From NCBI GenBank assembly GCA_012838685.1, contig DUOU01000289.1, forward strand, positions 1 to 11,944: 11,944 nucleotides of DNA, read 5' to 3'. Below, in pieces: positions 1 through 8,200 of this stretch. The position numbers were made by a program, and so were the translations under genes. The notes under the pieces are model-generated. The model saw only the letters and a program-made list of their open reading frames with translations. It made no database searches and was not told where the DNA came from. The DNA is from Bacteroidota bacterium (GTDB taxonomy: Bacteria; Bacteroidota; Bacteroidia; Bacteroidales; VadinHA17). The stretch's first letter is position 1; each line of letters opens with the position of its first letter.

Positions 1-2
1 AC

Positions 3-560
3 CGACCCCAACCCTCCGAGCCGGTGATTTTCATGAAACCCGACTCTTCGATAATAAAAAAAAACAAACCGTTTTTTTTGCCTGACTTCTCCAATAACAT
101 ACAGTACGAGACAGAGTTGGTGGTCAGGATAGACAAACTTGGCAAAGCCATTTCCAAAAAATTCGCGTCCCGGTACTACAACGAGATCACATTAGGGATA
201 GATATTACCGCCCGGGATATGCAACAACAATCCTCCGCCATGGGCTTGCCCTGGGAACTTTCAAAAGGATTCGACGGTTCCGCTCCGTTGGGCGAGTTTA
301 TTCCGTTGAGGGAGGTCGGCGATATCGGCAACATCGACTTCCATCTGGACATTAACGGTAAAAGAGTCCAGACCGGAAACTCGGCGGATATGATTTTTTC
401 CATTGATGAGATCATTGAATATGTATCCCGCTATTTTACCTTGAAAACAGGTGACCTTATCTTTACCGGAACCCCTGAGGGGGTAGGCCCACTTAGAATA
501 AACGACCGGTTAGAGGGTTATATAGGCAACAGAAAGTTAATAGATTTCAGGATCAAATAA
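3..560 (+). CDS. Fumarylacetoacetate hydrolase family protein, FAHD1-like (5' end outside window)
   Basis: This is the C-terminal part of a FAH-fold metal-dependent enzyme. The frame is open to the left edge, so the true start lies outside; family members of about 200 aa suggest that only some 15-20 residues are missing. The visible 185 residues match FAHD1-type proteins throughout: FMKPDSS near the front, a YETEL segment, GIDITARD, GLPWELSKGFD and, near the end, GDLIFTGTPEGVGP. The two Glu of YETEL (codons at 108 and 114) and the Asp of GID (codon at 201) have the spacing of the E-E-D metal ligands of FAHD1, so the metal site looks intact. The catalytic His/Glu pair of FAHD1 lies nearer the N-terminus and is not visible. 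Known activities in the family are acylpyruvate hydrolysis and oxaloacetate decarboxylation or tautomerisation; the substrate cannot be read here. A GTG at 24 could be mistaken for the start, but conserved sequence continues upstream of it. Confidence 0.9.
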   Translation, partial: RPQPSEPVIFMKPDSSIIKKNKPFFLPDFSNNIQYETELVVRIDKLGKAISKKFASRYYNEITLGIDITARDMQQQSSAMGLPWELSKGFDGSAPLGEFIPLREVGDIGNIDFHLDINGKRVQTGNSADMIFSIDEIIEYVSRYFTLKTGDLIFTGTPEGVGPLRINDRLEGYIGNRKLIDFRIK

Positions 561-702
561 TTTTCTTCGCAAAAAAATAAAACTCAACGGCCCCCTCTAC
601 AACAAACAACAGGATATGGATATTTCCCGCATTCTTTTCTTGTCTGCCCCTACAATTCCAAAAAATCGGAATCCCTGGCGCAATACCAACAGAGAGCGGT
701 AT

Positions 703-1479
703 TTACCAAATCTTTTCGGTCAATAAAATATTCCTGAGCTGCTTGATGGAAAGATTTTCCCTTAAGGTTCCGTTATCGGCAACCGATATCTTTCCTGTCT
801 CCTCAGATACTATCACCGTCAAAGCGTCACTATGCTCCGACATTCCCAAAGCGGCTCGGTGGCGCATTCCCAGTTTGGGCGACAAGTTGATCTGATCCGT
901 TACAGGCAGGGGGCAACAAGCCGCATATATTCTCCCATCCTCGATCAAAACTGCCCCATCATGTAAAGGGGTGTTTTTAAAAAATATTGTCTCCAGCAAG
1001 TTCGCGGTAACATTCGCGTCTATTATCTCCCCATGCTCCGCATAGAGGCTCATGCGGGTCATCCTACCAATAACGATCAATGCCCCGGTTTTGGATTTCG
1101 ACATCGACTCGGTAGCTTTGACAATCTGCTCCGCGACCTCACTAACGCTTTTCTCTGTCTGTGTTGTCCCGAAAAACCTGTTAAGGGTAAACCGGCTGTT
1201 TCTGATATACCTGTTCCCCAATACCAACAAAAATCTTCTTATCTCCTGTTGAAAAACAATCAAGAGAGCAATGACACCCACACCCATCACCTGTCCCATC
1301 AAAGCACTGGTCAGGCTCATATCCAAAGCTTTGACAAGAAGCCAAAAAACATAAAGCAAAAAAACCACCAAAAATATACTGAACGCCGAAGTACCTTTTA
1401 TCAGAATAAATACCTGGTATAGAATAATAGCCACCAGAAAAATATCCAAAATATCCAGGAATGTTATTGGAACCAACAT
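703..1479 (-). CDS. cdaA: Diadenylate cyclase CdaA (c-di-AMP synthase)
   Basis: This membrane enzyme condenses two ATP into the second messenger cyclic di-AMP. The 258 residues follow the CdaA plan: three hydrophobic segments at roughly 8-28, 32-48 and 58-77, a short linker, then a DisA_N (DAC) domain from about 110 to 245. Both signature motifs are present: DGA at 174-176 within LHDGAVLIE, and RHR at 206-208 within GMRHRAALG. The start is an ATG and the length is typical. The gene lies 6 nt downstream of folP and is almost certainly cotranscribed with it. In Firmicutes cdaA sits with cdaR (ybbR) and glmM; neither is here, while a folP-cdaA pair is, as I recall, the usual Bacteroidales order. 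A 6-bp inverted repeat (682-687 with 698-703) touches the stop codon but is too weak to call a terminator. Confidence 0.95.
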   Translation of the reverse strand: MLVPITFLDILDIFLVAIILYQVFILIKGTSAFSIFLVVFLLYVFWLLVKALDMSLTSALMGQVMGVGVIALLIVFQQEIRRFLLVLGNRYIRNSRFTLNRFFGTTQTEKSVSEVAEQIVKATESMSKSKTGALIVIGRMTRMSLYAEHGEIIDANVTANLLETIFFKNTPLHDGAVLIEDGRIYAACCPLPVTDQINLSPKLGMRHRAALGMSEHSDALTVIVSEETGKISVADNGTLRENLSIKQLRNILLTEKIW

Positions 1480-1485
1480 AAATCA

Positions 1486-2361
1486 CTATTTATTAATATC
1501 CTTGCCAAGCAACATTTTAATCAACTTAACAGTCTCGACTGCCTCCCTGACATCGTGAACCCTGATAATATCCGCTCCCTTCATCAAAGCAATAGAATTT
1601 AAGGCGATAGTGCCGGTCAATGCGTCTGAAGGATTTATGCCTAATGTCTTCCAGATCATCGTCTTGCGCGACAATCCAACCAACAGAGGCATACCCGTGA
1701 CCCTTAACTCTTCCAGATTTTCCAGCAATTCAAAATTTTGCTCCATTGTTTTGCCGAAACCAAACCCCGGGTCAATAATTATGTCCTTTACTCCACATGA
1801 GTTCAATTTGGATATCCTTGGGGCCAGCCATCGCGCGACCGAAGCAACATAATCCCCTTTCGCGACGGAAACAGGCTCAGGTATCCAGTGGGACAAAACA
1901 TAAGGGACATTGAGCCTTTGCACCGTATCGAACATTTTATCGTCAAGTTCGCCGCCGGATATGTCGTTGATAATCGCCACTCCATACTCTGTCACAGCCT
2001 TCTCGGCAACAACCGACCTAAAGGTGTCAACAGACAAAATTATGTTTGGAAAGTTATCTCTTATTGTTCCCAGGGCCTTCATAACCCTATCCTCTTCTGT
2101 CTTCTCGTCCACAAAATCGGTACCTGGCCGGGTTGAACATCCGCCCACATCAATAATATCAGCCCCTTCGGCCACCATTTCAGCGACCCTGTCAACAATA
2201 TTTTCACTGTTCCGAACTCTGCTGGCGGCATAGAACGAGTCGGGCGTAACATTAACAATACCCATTACTCTGGGCACCTCAAGATCCAGTAGATCACCGC
2301 CAATGTTTATCTGTCCGGGTTTTAAGGATATCATCTCCATTGAAAAGCGAAAAGTAGTCAT
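1486..2361 (-). CDS. folP: Dihydropteroate synthase
   Basis: FolP joins 6-hydroxymethyl-7,8-dihydropterin diphosphate to p-aminobenzoate to give dihydropteroate, the sulfonamide-sensitive step of folate synthesis. From the ATG at 2361 the protein has 291 residues, a normal length. The TIM-barrel motifs come in order: NVTPDSF at 37-43, GGCSTRPG at 73-80, SVDT at 110-113, ND at 132-133, DPGFGFGK at 197-204, SRK at 231-233 and RVHDV at 267-271. One departure is clear: where most DHPS read MHM(R/Q)G, this one reads SHWIP around residues 157-161. The frame is open upstream to a GTG at 2376, but the ATG is more likely; internal ATGs at protein residues 8 and 10 are also possible, since the conserved core begins only near residue 20. 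The gene is first of a folP-cdaA pair and divergent from tmk. I see no convincing -33/-7 promoter for it. Confidence 0.95.
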   Translation of the reverse strand: MTTFRFSMEMISLKPGQINIGGDLLDLEVPRVMGIVNVTPDSFYAASRVRNSENIVDRVAEMVAEGADIIDVGGCSTRPGTDFVDEKTEEDRVMKALGTIRDNFPNIILSVDTFRSVVAEKAVTEYGVAIINDISGGELDDKMFDTVQRLNVPYVLSHWIPEPVSVAKGDYVASVARWLAPRISKLNSCGVKDIIIDPGFGFGKTMEQNFELLENLEELRVTGMPLLVGLSRKTMIWKTLGINPSDALTGTIALNSIALMKGADIIRVHDVREAVETVKLIKMLLGKDINK

Positions 2362-2408
2362 TTTAGAATAAACCACAAAACACCCTTTTTATTATTTGCT
2401 GAAAAGAG

Positions 2409-2439
2409 TTTCCGCTTTAATCTATAAAGTGTACATTTG
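2409..2439 (+). promoter_or_regulatory. Predicted Bacteroidota-type promoter of tmk
   Basis: TTTC at 2409-2412 is followed by a 19-nt spacer and TACATTTG at 2432-2439. The latter is an exact match to the Bacteroidota -7 element TAnnTTTG; the -33 element is one base off TTTG. Transcription would begin some 20 nt before the ATG at 2466. The in-frame GTG at 2439 is the last base of the -7 box plus the two following bases, which argues against it as the start codon. Assigned from pattern and position only. Confidence 0.6.
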
Positions 2440-2465
2440 TGCCTTACTGGAATTTATTTGGACTG

Positions 2466-3167
2466 ATGAGGCTATTTGTTATTGAGGGAATCGATGGTGC
2501 CGGCAAATCTACACAGATAAAATTGCTGAACAACTATCTTACCGCCAAAGGAAAAAAAACAGAATACCTCCACTTTCCCAGGACAGAAACCCCTTACTTC
2601 GGAGAGTTGATAGCCCGTTTTCTGAGGGGAGAGTTTGGATCCCTTAACGAAGTGGATCCCTGGCTTGTAGCGATGCTGTATGCGGGAGACAGAAGGGATG
2701 CCGCAGAAACCATAATAAAATGGCTGGAAAAGGGAAGAGTAGTGTTACTCGATAGGTATACCTACTCCAATATTGCCTACCAGTGCGCCAAGATAGAGGA
2801 GAACGCCGAGAGAAAAAGACTTATGAACTGGATTCTGGATCTAGAGTTCAACCATTTCAAGATACCAAAACCAGATATAAATATTTTTCTTGACGTTCCC
2901 TTCGCTTTCACACAAAGCAGGCTTACGAATGTAAGATCGGGAAACGACAGAGATTATCTTCTGGGAACAAAAGACATTCATGAAGAATCACTCGAATTCC
3001 AGGAGAGAGTCAGGGATATCTACCTGAGCCTCCAGTCCCAAGAAAATAATTTTGCTGTTGTTGATTGCGGCGACCAACATGGCGAGATGCTTAAACCTGG
3101 AGAGATATTCGAAAAGATAACCTATCTTTTGGAGAAAAGGGGATTATTGGATGACCTTAACATATAA
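2466..3167 (+). CDS. tmk: Thymidylate kinase
   Basis: Tmk phosphorylates dTMP to dTDP with ATP, an essential step to dTTP. From the ATG at 2466 the protein has 233 residues, somewhat longer than the usual 205-215. It opens MRLFVIEGIDGAGKST, with a Walker A P-loop at residues 8-16. DRR at 75-77 and DRY at 96-98 are the nucleotide-binding arginine motifs of the family, and PDINIFLDVP at 136-145 is the conserved strand before the LID region, which carries RSGNDRDYL at 158-165. The ATG is preferred to the GTG at 2439 because the family N-terminus begins here and a promoter -7 box covers the GTG. The gene is divergent from folP and leads a plus-strand run with the DoxX-type gene and tpiA. Folate cofactors feed thymidylate synthesis, so the folP neighbourhood makes metabolic sense, though that link is inferred. 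Confidence 0.95.
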   Translation: MRLFVIEGIDGAGKSTQIKLLNNYLTAKGKKTEYLHFPRTETPYFGELIARFLRGEFGSLNEVDPWLVAMLYAGDRRDAAETIIKWLEKGRVVLLDRYTYSNIAYQCAKIEENAERKRLMNWILDLEFNHFKIPKPDINIFLDVPFAFTQSRLTNVRSGNDRDYLLGTKDIHEESLEFQERVRDIYLSLQSQENNFAVVDCGDQHGEMLKPGEIFEKITYLLEKRGLLDDLNI

Positions 3168-3235
3168 ATGGTCAGGTAAAATTTGCCTTAATGATTACTT
3201 TAGCGTAACAGAAAATTAACAAATATTTTGTCCCG

Positions 3236-4378
3236 ATGAAGATATTAAAGATCATATCCCGGATAATAGTTGGTGTTGTGTTCATTTTTTCCGGTTTTGT
3301 TAAAGCCGTTGATCCACTTGGCACCGTATACAAGTTCGGAGATTACCTCAACGCTTTCAACCTTTCATTTTTGACCCCTCTCTGTCTCCTTTTTGCTATT
3401 GGATTATGTACACTTGAATTCCTGGGCGGCATATCTGTCTTGTTCAATATCAAGCCAAAGATAGGTATATGGACAGTGACTCTCCTTATGGCAGTTTTTA
3501 CCCCCCTGACTTTTGTTTTGGCGCTTACAAATCCGGTAAGCGACTGCGGCTGTTTTGGTGATGCTATTCATCTTACAAACTGGCAGACTTTTTTTAAAAA
3601 TGTTGTATTGGCTATTCCAACCGCTTTTCTGTTTATCAAAAGGAATGAACAGGATAGCAATTTCAAGTCCAAGTCTGAATGGACAATTATCGTCGCTTCG
3701 ACCCTGTTATTCCTGATATTCATATTTTATAACCTCCGTTATCTTCCGGTGATCGATTTTTTACCATATAAGGTTGGGACATATATTCCCGAAAAGATGA
3801 TAGTGCCGGAGGGAATGCCCGTAGATCAATACGAAACAACATTTATTTACGAAAAGGAGGGAAAACAGGAGGAGTTTACCCTGGAAAATTATCCCGCGAA
3901 CGATACTACCTGGAAATTTGTGGACGCACGAACAAAACTGGTCTCCAAAGGTTATGAGCCCCCTATACACGATCTTACATTTACAAATGAAAATGGGGAA
4001 GACAAAACAGACCTGATACTTGCCTCCCAAAACTATACTATGTTCATGATATCCAAAAAACTGGGAGAAGTAAAAGCCGAAAAAATAAGGGAAGGGCTCT
4101 CATTTGGAGAGGAACTTAAAAGTTTGGGAATAGACTTTTACCTGCTCACATCTTCAAGCAGCGGAGAGGTCCGTGATTACATAACACCCAAAATATTCAC
4201 CGGAATACCTGTTTTTGAAGAGAAGGACGACTTTTATCTGGTTGATGAGATAACATTGAAAACCATGGTAAGATCAAATCCGGGATTTATGCTGATCAAG
4301 GAGGGCACCATAATCGCTAAATGGTCATGGGCCGGTAGACCCGATATAGAGACAATTATAAATATATTAAACAATTAA
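3236..4378 (+). CDS. DoxX/MauE-type membrane protein with thioredoxin-like C-terminal domain (BT_3928 family)
   Basis: This 380-residue inner-membrane protein belongs to a family found next to tpiA in Bacteroidales; its biochemical role is not established to my knowledge. The N-terminal half resembles DoxX/MauE proteins, with hydrophobic segments at about 6-24, 48-70, 79-98, 118-135 and 150-168. Between the third and fourth lies SDCGCFGD (Cys104 and Cys106), a cysteine pair also seen in MauE-like redox membrane proteins. After a hydrophilic linker, residues about 258-380 look like a thioredoxin fold (FYLLTSSS, a SNPGFMLI turn in the cis-Pro position, then a GTIIAKW strand), but this domain has no cysteine. 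It could relay redox equivalents or act only as a scaffold; this is inference. It begins 68 nt after tmk and ends 17 nt before tpiA, probably in one transcript. I see no strong promoter in the upstream gap. Confidence 0.85.
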   Translation: MKILKIISRIIVGVVFIFSGFVKAVDPLGTVYKFGDYLNAFNLSFLTPLCLLFAIGLCTLEFLGGISVLFNIKPKIGIWTVTLLMAVFTPLTFVLALTNPVSDCGCFGDAIHLTNWQTFFKNVVLAIPTAFLFIKRNEQDSNFKSKSEWTIIVASTLLFLIFIFYNLRYLPVIDFLPYKVGTYIPEKMIVPEGMPVDQYETTFIYEKEGKQEEFTLENYPANDTTWKFVDARTKLVSKGYEPPIHDLTFTNENGEDKTDLILASQNYTMFMISKKLGEVKAEKIREGLSFGEELKSLGIDFYLLTSSSSGEVRDYITPKIFTGIPVFEEKDDFYLVDEITLKTMVRSNPGFMLIKEGTIIAKWSWAGRPDIETIINILNN

Positions 4379-4395
4379 TTTTTAAATATTAGAAA

Positions 4396-5154
4396 ATGAG
4401 AAAACAAATTGTTGCCGGAAACTGGAAGATGAACAAGAATCTTCAAGAGGGTATAGAACTCGCTAAATCGATCAACGACTATTTCATGGAAAAGCCAGCC
4501 GCAAAAGCTGAAGTTATACTCTGCACGCCTTTTATCCATTTGGCCGGAGTGGCCCCTATCCTTAAAGCCAATAAACTTTTCCTTGGAGCGCAAAACTGTG
4601 CCTCAGAACCTTCAGGTGCCTACACCGGTGAGATTTCACCCGATATGATCAAAAGTACGGGAGCACAATATGTAATTCTGGGCCATTCGGAGAGAAGGAC
4701 ATATTACCTCGAAGACAACGCTATACTGAACAAAAAAACCGTTCTCGCCCTGAACAGTGGATTGAACGTTATCTTCTGCTGCGGCGAAGTCAAAGAGGAA
4801 CGTGAGGCGGGGAAGCACTTTGATGTTGTAAAAACCCAGTTAAAAGAGGGACTTTTCACGCTGAAAGCGGAAGAGTTGAAAAAAGTTGTCATCGCTTATG
4901 AACCGGTTTGGGCCATTGGAACGGGACTCACCGCGTCTCCCGAACAGGCACAGGAGATGCACAAATATATCAGGGACCTTGTTAAAACACAATACTGTGA
5001 AACAGTGGCGAACGGTATAACCATACTTTATGGCGGCAGTTGCAAGCCTTCCAACGCCAGGGAAATTTTCTCCAAACCAGATGTTGACGGAGGTCTTATT
5101 GGTGGCGCGGCCTTGAAAAAAGAGGACTTTGTGGCCATTGTTGAAGCATTTTAA
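4396..5154 (+). CDS. tpiA: Triosephosphate isomerase
   Basis: TpiA interconverts dihydroxyacetone phosphate and glyceraldehyde 3-phosphate in glycolysis and gluconeogenesis, in the cytosol. The 252-residue length is standard. All catalytic positions are visible: Asn9 and Lys11 in AGNWKMN, His97 in LGHSERR, and Glu169 in AYEPVWAIGTG, which also starts loop 6. The phosphate-binding YGGS at 212-215 and GGLIGGAAL at 232-240 are intact. The family motif CIGE reads CCGE at 128-131, a mild change. The gene follows the DoxX-type gene by 17 nt, and a likely intrinsic terminator (5217-5245) lies behind it. Confidence 0.97.
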   Translation: MRKQIVAGNWKMNKNLQEGIELAKSINDYFMEKPAAKAEVILCTPFIHLAGVAPILKANKLFLGAQNCASEPSGAYTGEISPDMIKSTGAQYVILGHSERRTYYLEDNAILNKKTVLALNSGLNVIFCCGEVKEEREAGKHFDVVKTQLKEGLFTLKAEELKKVVIAYEPVWAIGTGLTASPEQAQEMHKYIRDLVKTQYCETVANGITILYGGSCKPSNAREIFSKPDVDGGLIGGAALKKEDFVAIVEAF

Positions 5155-5168
5155 TTATATTTACAGAT

Positions 5169-5217
5169 AATAACGCATATATAGAGCCCTAACTGTCGGG
5201 GCTCTATGTGCGTTATT
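5169..5217 (+). repeat. Long imperfect hairpin between tpiA and the 1503-aa protein gene
   Basis: AATAACGCA (5169-5177) pairs with 5209-5217, and ATAGAGCCC (5181-5189) pairs with 5199-5207. The two 9-bp helices are split by an asymmetric bulge (TAT against G) and closed by a 9-nt loop, giving about 18 base pairs. No T-tract follows directly, so it is not itself a classical terminator. It abuts a second hairpin that does end in T's. It may protect the 3' end of tpiA mRNA, or form part of the leader of the next gene. Confidence 0.75.
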
Positions 5218-5245
5218 CCCTATGCGGCGCACAGGGATCTTTTTT
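5217..5245 (+). terminator. Predicted rho-independent terminator downstream of tpiA
   Basis: TCCCT (5217-5221) pairs with AGGGA (5233-5237) and TGC (5223-5225) with GCA (5229-5231), with one A/C mismatch between the helices and a GGC loop. Two bases later comes a run of six T's (5240-5245). This is the layout of an intrinsic terminator for the tmk-tpiA transcript. It ends only 12 nt before the next start codon at 5258, so it could instead act as an attenuator in that gene's leader. An ATG at 5222 lies inside the hairpin and is therefore a poor start codon. Confidence 0.6.
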
Positions 5246-5257
5246 GTTGTTAAAACA

Positions 5258-8200
5258 ATGTGTACGCTAAAAAAACTCACCATACTTTGTTTAACCATAG
5301 TGTTGTTCGCGCGATTGAGCGTCAAAGCCCAGATTGGCATCGCATTTTCGGGCGACCAAACAAAGTTTGGTGAGGAGCTCACGACGTTTATGGGGCCAAA
5401 TTTGACCCCTGAACAGACAACAAATCTAAACACCTTCATCCATAACCTTGATTCAACATATTTCAGTCCCGAAAACAGGACTAAAATTGTAGATATCGCC
5501 AGTCAATTCCGCAAAAGGTCTATGCGACCCGTACCCAATTTCAATAATTTTTTTTCCACGATAAATTTATTTGTCGCTAATTCCCTTAAAGAACAAACAG
5601 TAACATATTGGCTCAAAGCCCTTGGTGAAATCCTGCTCGACCCGGGAAATTCAAACGACTTCATAGACAAGTATGTCAACAACTTCGGTAAAACGATCGT
5701 TGACAACATCTTGTACGAATCACTGTCAGGTATTGTTTGGAAAGTAACCGACAGTCAACTTGATTTTACATACGATACCACTTTCAAAGTAGTTGTAAAA
5801 GAGGCTGTTCTTGTCTGTTACTCCCAGAGGGACAGCACTAAAATACTCAGAGTGAACGGTGTTTACCTGCCCGACCGATTGTTGTTCATGGGATCAACGG
5901 GTAGGGTGACATTCGAAAAAGCAGGTTACAGCGCAAACGAAGTGTATGCCGATATTAAAGATTATAATCTGGACATTACGCGAAACTCCTTCATATTGGA
6001 TTCCGCGCTGCTCACCCATAAAACATATTTCAACGAACCGGTCTATGGCACACTGAACGATCAGGCCACTACTTTCAGAAACAAAGAAAACGCCACATAC
6101 CCCCGTTTCGCAACCTATAAAAAATCCTTTTTCATTGAAGATATATACGAAGATATAGACTATGAGGGAGGATTGTCATTTGAAGGGGCTTCTGTTAAAG
6201 GTAAAGGCGATTATACCGAGTTGGCAACGATTTCTATGTACAGAAATGATACTCTCTACATTAAAATTACCGCTGAAGAGTACCTCTTCTCCCAAAACAG
6301 ATTGGCGAGCGCCGAAACTTCAATGGTTCTTTATCTTGACAAAGACTCTATATTCCACAATAACCTGAGCTTTTCCTATAATCCTACTACCCGTCAGGTT
6401 AACATGTTCCAGGCAAACAATCCAATATCCAAAGGGCCATACTTCAACTCTTTCCATAGTATGGATATGTACTTTGAGCTGCTCTCATGGAACATGAACG
6501 AATCCAAAATTGTAATGTCCAAGGCCATTGGAGCCGCGCAGGGGCGGGCAGAATTTGAATCGGCATCCTTTTTCAATGAAAACAATTATCTGCAACTTCA
6601 GGGAATAGACCAATACCATCCCCTGGTTAGATTGATAAGATTCGCTGAATGGTATTATTCGGAGACTTTTCCGGTGGAAGAGTTCGCGAAATGGCTAAAC
6701 AAACCGGTCGAGACAGTAATTGGCTTGTGCATTGATATGGCAAACAAGGGATTTCTCTATTACGACAGACTGTTAAACATGGTCACGCTCAAACAGAAAA
6801 CTCACGATTATGTCAATGCGTTCCTTAAACGGCAGGATTACGATGCCATGAGAATCCAGAGTGTTGTTGGCTCTTCAAACGATAACGCCACGTTGAACCT
6901 TAACAATTATCAGATTACCGTTAACGGAGTTTCCGGAGTAAATCTCAGCACCGCCCAAAACGTATATATCCGCCCCTACAACAACTCACTGATAATCGGC
7001 AAAAACAGAACTATTGAATTTGACGGCATGGTAAATGCCGGACTGTTTACAATTTATGGACATAAGTTCAGGTTTGATTATGATACCTTTAAGGTTGATT
7101 TGTCCTCTATTGACTCTATAAAAATTGCCGTTGAGACCGACATTCTCGATCCTTACGGGAATCCCTACATAAAAGACATCGAAAACCTCATACAATTGGG
7201 TTCCGCCGAAGTATTTATCGATGATCCAATGAACAAATCGGGTCAGCGGAAACTGGGACAATACCCAATTTTCAATGCCACCTCCTACTCCTACATATTT
7301 TACGATAAAATTGCCGGACTTGAGGGGGTTTATCCCAAAAGTGAAGTCTATTTTCGAATCGACCCCTTCACTTATGAAAACATTGACCACTACAAGGAGG
7401 AGGATATGCATCTGAAAGGAACCTTTATTGCGGATGGCATTGTAGAGCCTATTGACCAATACCTTACTATTCAGGAAGATAACTCTCTCGGCTTCAATAT
7501 GGAGATTCCCGAAGATGGCATAAGTCTCTATAACAACAAAGGTGTGCTTTACAATAATTTGACAATGAGCAACAAGGGGCTTATCGGCTCGGGAAAACTT
7601 ACACACTTTACCTCCACAACTACCGCTAAGGAATTCAAACTATATCCCGATTCCATGATCACACAGGCCACTAGCCTTGAAATTGAAGAGAATAGCATGG
7701 GGCAGTATCCCGTGGTCAATGCTGAGGAGGTATCGATCAAATGGACACCCGCAGAAGATAAGTTTGTGGCCAAAAACAGTGTCGACAAACGGTTCAATAT
7801 GTTCGATAATGGAACACTGTTTGACGGGTTGCTGACAATTACACCGACAGGCCTGTCGGGCTCCGGACAGACCAATACCCAGGATTCCAGGATCGTATCC
7901 AACCTCTTTAACTTCTCCTCCAGAACCATACAGGCCGACACATCCACATACAACCTTTTTTCGCCCTCATCCACAAGTTTTGCCTTTATAGCTGACAATG
8001 CCTCCACGAATGTCAACTTCGACACAGGTCTGGCCAGTTTTAGGCTAAACACCGACAATTCGATGGTCATGTTCCCGGATATACAATATTTGTGCACAAT
8101 GAGCAACTTTGTATACGACATGAACAGCAAGGTTATGGAGATGGAACAGAAAGGCGAATCCTCTTTCACGCTCCTGGCCCCACAAGAGTTGCTGGAGTTA

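Noticed and set aside
655..703. Short inverted repeats (ATTCC/GGAAT and AATACC/GGTATT) between the FAH-family gene and cdaA
   Set aside because: Stems of 5-6 bp with no T-tract on either strand; likely chance in AT-rich sequence.
616..726. A 36-codon plus-strand ORF starting ATG at 616, preceded by AGGAT
   Set aside because: It runs antisense into the 3' end of cdaA, is short, and its translation shows no signal, membrane segment or motif.
1033..1486. Open frames of 66-129 codons on both strands across the start of cdaA
   Set aside because: CdaA membrane segments and DAC motifs are continuous through this stretch in the annotated frame, so the other frames are shadows.
3172..3203. Possible promoter before the DoxX-type gene (TACTTTAG at 3196-3203)
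   Set aside because: One base off the -7 element, but no TTTG-like -33 box at about 19 nt; the gene can be served by the tmk promoter.
5222..5257. In-frame ATG at 5222 as start of the large exported protein
   Set aside because: It falls inside the terminator-like hairpin and would put 12 extra residues before a normal signal peptide that begins at the ATG at 5258.
6986..8169. Two long open frames of about 206 codons each on the minus strand, opposite the large exported protein
   Set aside because: They lie fully antisense to a well-supported gene with a signal peptide, have no recognisable motif, and overlap each other; they are by-products of the codon use of the real gene.
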